NCBI GenBank assembly: GCA_023935145.1
Contig: CM043702.1
Coordinates: forward strand, 109,030,088-109,094,087
Direction of reading: 5' to 3'
Length of the DNA: 64,000 bases
Origin: Bretschneidera sinensis
Lineage: Eukaryota; Streptophyta; Magnoliopsida; Brassicales; Akaniaceae
Position numbers and translations under genes: made by a program. The notes beneath the pieces are model-generated. The model did no database searches. It was given only the letters and a program-made list of their open reading frames with translations, and was not told the DNA's origin. Positions 57,001-64,000 of the stretch are shown piece by piece (within the stretch, counting starts at the first letter, position 1; each line of letters opens with the position of its first letter).

Positions 57001-58353
57001 AGAAATTAAATATTGTTAAGGATAATGAATGGTGCTATGGTATTTTGGTGACTTTTTATCTTATTTTAATCTTAATCATGCAATTTCATGAACCAAACAT
57101 AATATTAAAGTATTACTTCTTTAATACTATTTATTCTATCCCATATTAATTCTAATCTTATCCTACTGTAATCCTGTCTATAAACCAAACGCACTCTAAA
57201 AATAGGGATAAGTAAACATATTTTAACTACCCTCAAGTATACAAACTCCGAATTGACCATATAGCGCGCAACTCCAAATGGTGTTTGTTTAACACATTTT
57301 TATTGCCACATGATAAATTTTTTTATACTACACATGTAATGTAAAACAATATTGTGTTATAGCACAAAAATGAATCCGAGAGAGCAAAATGGAAATCAAA
57401 TTAATTTAAAGCAATATATATTCCTAATCCATCCATGAAGAACAAATAAGTCTCAAATTTTGAAAAATAGCCAATAGCTAGTTTGCAAAAAAATTAAAAT
57501 TAAAATTAAAAAAAAAATAATAGATGCCCATTGCCCACATGATACACAGTGCCACAGCCTCTATCTGATTGGGGTCAGTTGGCCCAGGCTTGAGTCTTCT
57601 TAGTTGGCTTGGCCCTCCATTGTATAGAAAAAAGAGGGGCTCTATAATTAAACTGTACTGGATCCATTTCAATTTACTGTGTTGAGTTTTTTACATTTTT
57701 TTTTTTTACTTCAGTGAGAGAATAAAATATAAAAAGTTTGAACAATAATCTTCATTCTCTCCTTTCAATTCTCTTAGCAACCAAAGTATTTTGTAGTGTA
57801 TGCTGGAGGAAAGTTGATAAGAAATAGCAAGCTGAAAAGACAACCTGTGAGATATGGAGAAAAACAGCTAAGATCCTAAATACAGAACCTCGAGGAGGAA
57901 AATTACGAATAGCTAGAGCCTTGAGAGAAGAAAAGAAACACAGTATGAGTGTTACATGCAAAGAGAGAAGAGAGAGATACAGGGAGAAAGCTTCAACTAC
58001 AATAGTGAAGAGAGAAAACACGGGACCGGGTTTAGGGCCAAGAGCTCCTAAGAGGAAGTGTTTTTGCACATGAATATTGTTATCATTATATTGCCTTTGT
58101 GCCCATTTGGAACACCAGAAATAAAAAGAGAATATGATTAAAGAAAGATTAGATGATGTAATTCTCATCCGATCTTATATTAAATATAAAAAATCATATA
58201 AAATTCATCTTATTTCCCTCTTTCATAAAATTGATTTAACTTATTGTAACCCCATTCTCTTTTGAATCCGGTATACCAAATAGTGACTAAATGTAGTCTC
58301 CTACGGTTGAAAAGGATTACAAACCGCAAGATATTGAATGATGTTGCTGACAG
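57001..58353. other. Unassigned sequence with MITE-like words
   Basis: The stretch 57085-57200 (CATGAACCAAAC ... CCAAACGCACTC) resembles small plant MITEs but I cannot define both ends. A 138-codon minus-strand frame at 57752-58168 is hydrophobic and matches nothing I recognise. No gene can be supported. Confidence 0.35.
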
Positions 58354-59549
58354 TCACTTGTGCTCTTGAGTACACCATTTATTTTGAGCACGCCTGGCTT
58401 GAAATACAGGGGGAATTTTGAGCAAACCAGGTGTCCTGTCTTTCAGTCTGGCAATTATAAAAGCATGAATTTAGAAATATTTCGTTATTTTTCAGCCTTA
58501 AGAAGCCTTTAATTGAATTTAGCATTTGATTTCAGAAAGCTGCTTCACATGAAAAAGAAAATATGAATAAAGTTTGCAACATAAAGTATAAAATGAATCA
58601 ACTGACCTAATGAAACCATTACTTGAAGCACAAGACATACAGAACAAAAAAAGGTCTTGTAAAATCACCTTTAAAAAATTGAATCTGTAATGTGCTGCAC
58701 TCTTCATAATTTTTCTGCATTTTGCCCAAGTGCCTTTAGGATCAGCTGATGGCGGAGCCAAACTGAACTGGACCTGATCAAAGGGAAAGGGGAATCAAAT
58801 AGATCATTTAATCATCTATGAAGTTCATCCAAATCCCATTGAATGGCATCCATGGTCAAAACGAAGCATAAATTTTCACCCTCTGAACTCATCTAAACAA
58901 TCTTTTTTTTTTTTGGGAGGGATAGAAAATCAACAATCTAACTTGATGAAACTAACAATATAAAGACATGATTTTATCTCAATTTCAATTTCACTAGATC
59001 AGGAAGCCAAATGCCCCTCAATAAATATTTAATAGGTTTTGCATACACATCATGCTAGACGTAAGTTAGAAATGCAGAAACTTTTTCTCTGCATATCTAT
59101 CCCATCTTACTCAGGCTCAGGTGTAGGTGACGAATGTGATACGTATCCGACAGGGTACTCTTTCTCCATTGATTTAGAGGGTCTAAGCGTGATACCCATA
59201 TTATTGGGCATTTGGATACATGTCCAACACAGGTATTTTAAATAAAATGAAGAGTCGAAGCAAACATGCTATCTATCTCTTTATTGTGTTTTCATCTGTA
59301 TTAAATTGAGAGTTATAAAGATAGGTGACTTACCTGCCATGTGTATCATAACTTCATAAGCTGGATGGAGAAGAAAAGGCAGAGTCTTCATACTGCCAAT
59401 TAAGTGCTGAGGTAAAAAACACTGAAAAATGAAAATAAAAAAGAAATCATATAATAATTAAGAGAGAACAGAAGGGCATCGTATATTTAAGTTATGTCTA
59501 CTCTAATCATTTGTTTTCCTTACAGAAAAACTGAAATCAAAGGATTACC
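58354..59549 (-). other. Possible exons of an unidentified minus-strand gene
   Basis: Coding-looking pieces with good splice borders: 59334-59406 (HLIGSMKTLPFLLHPAYEVM, acceptor TTACCTCAG, donor GTAAGT), 58669-58773 (SLAPPSADPKGTWAKCRKIM, acceptor TTTGATCAG, donor GTGATT), and 58354-58447 ([19 protein letters not shown] then a stop). A piece ending TACNKCLNPTM before GTAATC (59549) may lie upstream. The phases do not fit as one transcript without another exon, so this may be a broken gene copy. I do not recognise the protein. Confidence 0.3.
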
Positions 59550-59700
59550 ATAGTTGGATTCAGGCACTTGTTACAGGCAGTCTTTTGCAGGCCTTGCAAT
59601 GCAATATGAATCTATGATCTTGATTACAGAGTCGCCACTTAATTTTAGGGTTCAAGAACCATAGGTATTGACCAAATTGAGGTTAAGGATCGGGAGAATG

Positions 59701-60008
59701 CATGCTCTAGATGTCTGGCTAATCTGCCCTTGTCCTTAAATGCGATTGCATGCTCTAAGATGGAGTTTACTTCTTATTTCCGAAAATGGAAGTACTGAAC
59801 CATGCAGCTAAGCTGCATGCTTCAAATTGAAGGGTTGTGGTAAGTCAGTCCTCACAATTACATGCATCCTTCAAAGCCAGAATACATGCTCTGGATGTCT
59901 GGCTAATCTGCCCTTGTCCTTAAATGCGATTGCATGCTCTAAGATGGAGTTTACTTCTTATTTCCCAAAACGCAAGTACTGAACCATGCAGCTAAGCTGC
60001 ATCCTTCA
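59701..60008. repeat. 184-bp tandem duplication
   Basis: CATGCTCTAGATGTCTGGCT at 59701 recurs as CATGCTCTGGATGTCTGGCT at 59885. Both copies run through GATGGAGTTTACTTCTTATT to GCAGCTAAGCTGCAT. The second copy is broken off by the LTR of element J at 60009. Confidence 0.9.
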
Positions 60009-60182
60009 TGTTAAACAGAATAACACTCTCTGTCTTATTGAATGAATAAAACGAATACAATTGACCCAATATATAGACTTATGAATACTAAGCCTAATAA
60101 GATTAGGACATAACAATTTAGATAAGATACACATGATCCAAATCTACTAGGACACTTATTAAGAATCCTAATAGGATTCTCA
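60009..60182 (-). repeat. 3' LTR of copia element J
   Basis: 174 bp, minus strand TGAGAATCCTATTAGG...CTGTTTAACA, preceded by the polypurine tract TTGAGGGGGAGTCT. A candidate target copy CTTCA lies at 60004-60008. Confidence 0.7.
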
Positions 60183-60265
60183 AGACTCCCCCTCAAGTTG
60201 GAGCATATATATCATATGCACCCAACTTGTTAAAAATAAATCGAACTCAAGAACCATCCAATGGT

Positions 60266-63000
60266 TTAGGTAAATAAATCTGCTAACTCATCGGTCGACT
60301 TCAGATGTCTGATACTAATCACATTTTGTAGAAGTTTTTCTCGAACAACATGACAATCAACTTCAATATATTTAGTTCTCTCATGAAACACTAGATTATT
60401 TGCAATATGAATAGCTGTTTGATTGTCACACACCAGGCTCATGGAACTTGACTGGTTAATCCCAAGTTCCGCTAACAACTACTTTAGCCAAACCATCTCA
60501 CAAGTGGTATGCGCCATTACTCTATATTCGGACTTAGCACTTGACCTAGAAATTACTATTTGCTTTTTACTTTTTCACGATACTAGATTACCTCTAACAA
60601 ATACACAATATCCAGTAATGGACCTTCTATCAGATGGAGAGCTGACCCAATCTGCATCAGTATAACCTTCAATTTGAGCATGACCATGATTTTGATCAAG
60701 TAAACCACAGCCAGGAGCATGCTTAAGATATCTCAAAATTCAAATAACAGCATCCCAATGACTAGTTTGTGGAGAATCAAGAAATTGACTAACAATACTG
60801 GTTGCAAATGAAATATCAAGTCTAGTAACAGTCAAATATTTCAATTTTCCAACCAAACGCCTATATCACCCTGAATCATATAATAAGTCACCTTGATCAA
60901 CTACAAGTTTTGTGATAGGATCCATAAGATTATCCATAGGCTTACACCCTAACATTCTAGTATCAGTCAACAAATCAAAAACATATTTACGCTGAGATAA
61001 AGAAACACCATGACGAGATCTAGCAACCTCAACACCCAAGAAATATCTCAATTCCTCTAAATCTTTTGTTTGAAATTTAGTACTCAAAAACTGTTTCAGT
61101 GCTACAATGCTTTCTTTGTCATCTCCTCTGATCACAATATTATCCACATACAATTAACAATATCCTACCTGCCTCATTGTGTTTATAAAATACAGAATGA
61201 TTTACACCACATTTGCTGAGACCAAAATTAATTAATATTTCACTAAATTGACCAAACCACGCTTGAAGAGACTGTTTCAAGCCATATAGAGATTTCTTTA
61301 ATCGACATACTAACCCAGACTCCTCCTAAGCAACAAATTCAGGTGGTTTCTCCATGTATACTTCTTCTTGCAAATCACCATTTAAAAATGCATTTTTCAC
61401 ATACAATTGAGTAGGGACCAATTAAAAGTAGCTACTAGAGAGATAAACACACAAACAGATGTACTCTTCGCCACTGGAGAAAATGTCTCCGCATAGTCAA
61501 TATCATCTACCTGTGTATACCCTTTTGCAACTAAGCGAGCTTTTAATCTATCAATAGTATCATCACGATGAATCTTTATAGTATAGACCTAACGACAACT
61601 AACAATAGATTTCCCAGATGGGAGAGGAACCAAATCTCATGTATTATTAGTACTCAAGGCATGTGTTTCTTCATCCATACTGGCTTTCCACCCAAAATGA
61701 GACAAAACTTTTGTAATAGACTTAGGAATAGAAACAGAAGAGACTGAAGCAACAAACTAAGCATATGAGGAAATAAATGATCATAAGACACAAAATTAGC
61801 AATTTGATAAGCAGTACATAAACATGTACCTTTACGAAGAGCACTATGATGATCGTCCTTAGATGATGAAGGAGGATTGGGATCTGTGGACAAGGGATCA
61901 ATTGGTGGAACAACAGGGGCGGAAGGTTGCAGACGATGGGAGTAAAGTTGCAATGAAGGGGGATCTAACTGTGTAAGAGGCATGGGAACAAATAATGGAC
62001 AAGGAAATGAATCAGCTAGATCTGAGATTGATTGAGACTCTGAGTAATACGGAGTAGACTCAGAATGTAATATCGGCACAAACAAAATGTCTTTGTAAAG
62101 AAGGACTATAACACCGATAGTCTTTTCTGTGTACGAAAATAACCTAAGAAAATACACTTTTATAGAGCGCGGATCAAAGTTGTCAACTGCTCGACGGAGC
62201 TAATGAACAAAACAAATAGATCCAAAGACACGAAAAGGTAAGTGGAAGGTAACATCTTTAAGAAAAAGCACGGAGTGAGGGGTTTTGCCATTAAGAATAG
62301 AGGATGGCATATGATTTTTTAAGTAGCATGCAATTATAACGGCCTCACTCCAAAACAATTTGGGGACATGGATATGAAATAAGAGAGTAAGAGCAATATC
62401 CATAAGATGATTTTTCTGCTCTACAATCCCATTTTATTGGGAAGTATGAGAGCAAAATGACTGATGAATAATGTCAAACTTAGTCATAAAAGTTGTAAAA
62501 GGCTCATAAAAATATTCACGGTCATTGTCACTACGAAGAATCTTAATAGATAAGTCAAATTAGTTTTTATCTCAGCACAAAAAGCACAAAAAAAAAAAAC
62601 AACTCGTAACGGTCTTTCGTTAAATAAAACCACATAAGCCTAGAATAATCATCCACAAATGTAACGAAATACTGAAATCCAAATTTGAAAGTCACACGAC
62701 TTAGACCCCAAATATCAGAATGTACTAACGTAAAAGGACTAGACACATGTTTATTAATTCGGAAAGCAAATGACACACAATGATGCTTACCTAATTGACA
62801 CAATTCATACTCTAAAGTTGAAACTTGACTCAAAGTAGGAACTAACTTCTTCAGCTTTTCTAAGGATGGATGACCAAAACGGCAATGGATATGGAACGGA
62901 GATACATCAATTGAGTAAGCAATGGGTGATGGTATAGGATCAAAGCAATACATTCATGCCCACCACCAATCCTCTTCCTTGTTTTCAAACCCTGGATAAG
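60266..63000 (-). pseudogene. Copia integrase, RT and RNase H of element J
   Basis: Integrase: FHIHCRFGHPSLEKLKKLVP, FTLVHSDIWGLSRV and YFVTFVDDYSRLMWFYL (62953-62567), HVPKLFWSEAVIIACYL, and FRVFGSICFVH (62403-62200). Linker rich in Ser/Pro at 62157-61654. RT: YVDNIVIRGDDKES (YVDN replaces YVDD), DLEELRYFLGVEVARSRHGV and SLSQRKYVFDLL (61153-60866). RNase H: SLVCDNQTAIHIANNLVFHE, YIEVDCHVVREKLL and TDELADLFT (60478-60266). The catalytic change and the stops make it inactive. Confidence 0.8.
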
Positions 63001-63099
63001 AATAGAATCAAGAAGAAAGGTAACATAACAATTAAGATGTTTTGTAAGCTGACTAACAGATATCAAATTATACTAAAAAAATGAGCATAAAAAACATAT

Positions 63100-64000
63100 G
63101 ATAAAGACATAGAAGAACTAGGGTGCATAGTACCAATGCCACTAGCAATGGCTTTAGATCCATTTGCAAGAGTAACAACAGACAAAGACGAAAAGTGATA
63201 AAAACTAGAAAAAACATCAATGGTACCTAACAAATAATCAGTAGCTGCAGAGTCAAGGACTCAAGGTCTAGATGAAGAGTTACTAGATGATAGAAAAACT
63301 TTTGATGTACTTTTCTGGGTGGAAAGAGCAGTCGATGAAGATGTTTGGAGGACTGCCTTATACAGTAAGAGTTCATCATACTCATATTTGGAAATCACCA
63401 TAGAAGTTGAGGGCACGAAATATGAAATAAATCCACACTCAACAGAACCAGAAGTCATAACATTAGCAACCATGGGACGACCAACTAACTTCCAACACAT
63501 CTCCCGGGTATGCCCGGAACGATGGTAGTAGGTACATTGACGAAGCGAACCTCTACCATTATGACCACGACCAAATGAGGAGTTATTACGATCACTACCA
63601 CCACGACTACTTATATTATTACCATATGTTCGACCTCCTTGCCAAGCTTGAGTAACCAAGGCAGATTTGTCAACTAAAGATCTATTGTCACAAGTTTAGG
63701 AAACGACTCGTAGCACACGAACATAAGTCTCAGACTATGTAGGAAATTCTGCCTCTCCTAGCATTGGGATCGAACCGATTCATACTCAGGTTTTAAGCCA
63801 ACCAAGAATGTGAGTACCTCGACTTGCTCTTGGCATTTTTGCATAGCCTTTACATCAGATGAAATAGGCATCAAAGTACGCAATTCTTAAGACATTCTCT
63901 TCATATCAGCAAAATATTCAGTGACATCTCAATCACCTTGCTGGCCATGAAAGAACTTGGCATTTGTATCATACATCCGATTAAGATTGCTAGAATATAA
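63100..64000 (-). pseudogene. Copia gag and protease of element J
   Basis: gag landmarks NLNRMYDTNAKFFHGQQGD, ELRTLMPISSDVKAMQKC, FLVGLKPEYESVRSQ, then the Gly/Arg-rich zone (63261-63659). A zinc knuckle CTYYHRSGHTREMC follows, in which the second cysteine is tyrosine. The protease motif LDSAATDYLLG at about 63260-63225 has alanine where D-S-G is usual. Stops between the parts. Confidence 0.75.

Larger units (their letters stand above)
60009..64000 (-). mobile_element. Element J: Ty1/copia element, 3' part (runs off the right edge)
   Basis: On the minus strand: gag (64000-63261), protease, integrase, linker, RT and RNase H, polypurine tract, short LTR. All the usual copia domains are represented in order, but each has stops. 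The 5' LTR lies beyond base 64000. Confidence 0.85.

Noticed and set aside
57752..58168. 138-codon hydrophobic minus-strand frame
   Set aside because: No recognised motif or start context, and the plus strand is purine-rich, which yields hydrophobic readings by composition.
59039..59245. 68-codon plus-strand frame near GTATCCGACAGGGTAC
   Set aside because: Composition resembles a common plant repeat (GTATCCGACA words) and lacks any domain signal.

Overview
The window is plant nuclear DNA, most likely from a eudicot. It is AT-rich, the introns have GT-AG borders, and nearly everything in it is transposon sequence. One host gene can be read confidently: an intron-containing NAC transcription factor of the SOMBRERO/BEARSKIN type on the minus strand (39084-42279). 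I found no organellar insert, rRNA or CRISPR array, and no tRNA gene that I could support by eye.

Layout, left to right. 1-8647: two head-to-tail Ty3/gypsy elements of the Athila/Tat type on the minus strand (A and B), both with a tRNA-Asp-like primer site. 8704-22050: a minus-strand Ty1/copia element (D), split by a 10.2 kb plus-strand copia element of Sirevirus type (C, 10756-20918) that carries a late env-like ORF and arrays of a CAGTCGACTGG palindrome. 22055-26205: a truncated Tat-like gypsy element (F). 26206-30213: the 3' half of a chromodomain gypsy element (G). 30214-32354: the 5' end of a copia element (H). 32516-38069: a copia element (I) with two LTRs and a perfect GATGT target duplication. 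38075-43740: the NAC gene and its flanks, with a hAT transposase remnant in intron 1. 43795-44672: LTR remnants, one with a run of 25 G. 45404-46271: a non-autonomous hAT element with an 8-bp target duplication. 47189-56488: a two-LTR Tat-like element (E) inserted in an ATT-rich tract. It has pol on the minus strand and a spliced, decayed gene on the opposite strand with its own TATA-like promoter, plus a 49-bp minisatellite. 56489-60008: AT-rich and low-copy-looking sequence with a few possible exons. 60009-64000: the 3' part of another minus-strand copia element (J).

No retroelement here looks autonomous. Every gag-pol has stops, frameshifts or deletions. The most unusual features are the antisense gene and minisatellite of element E (with a related antisense fragment in F), the palindrome arrays and env-like ORF of the Sirevirus-like element C, a tandem duplication that copied the C/D junction after insertion, and the hAT element with GGGTC-type subterminal repeats. 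Domain names come from motif reading alone; no database search was made.
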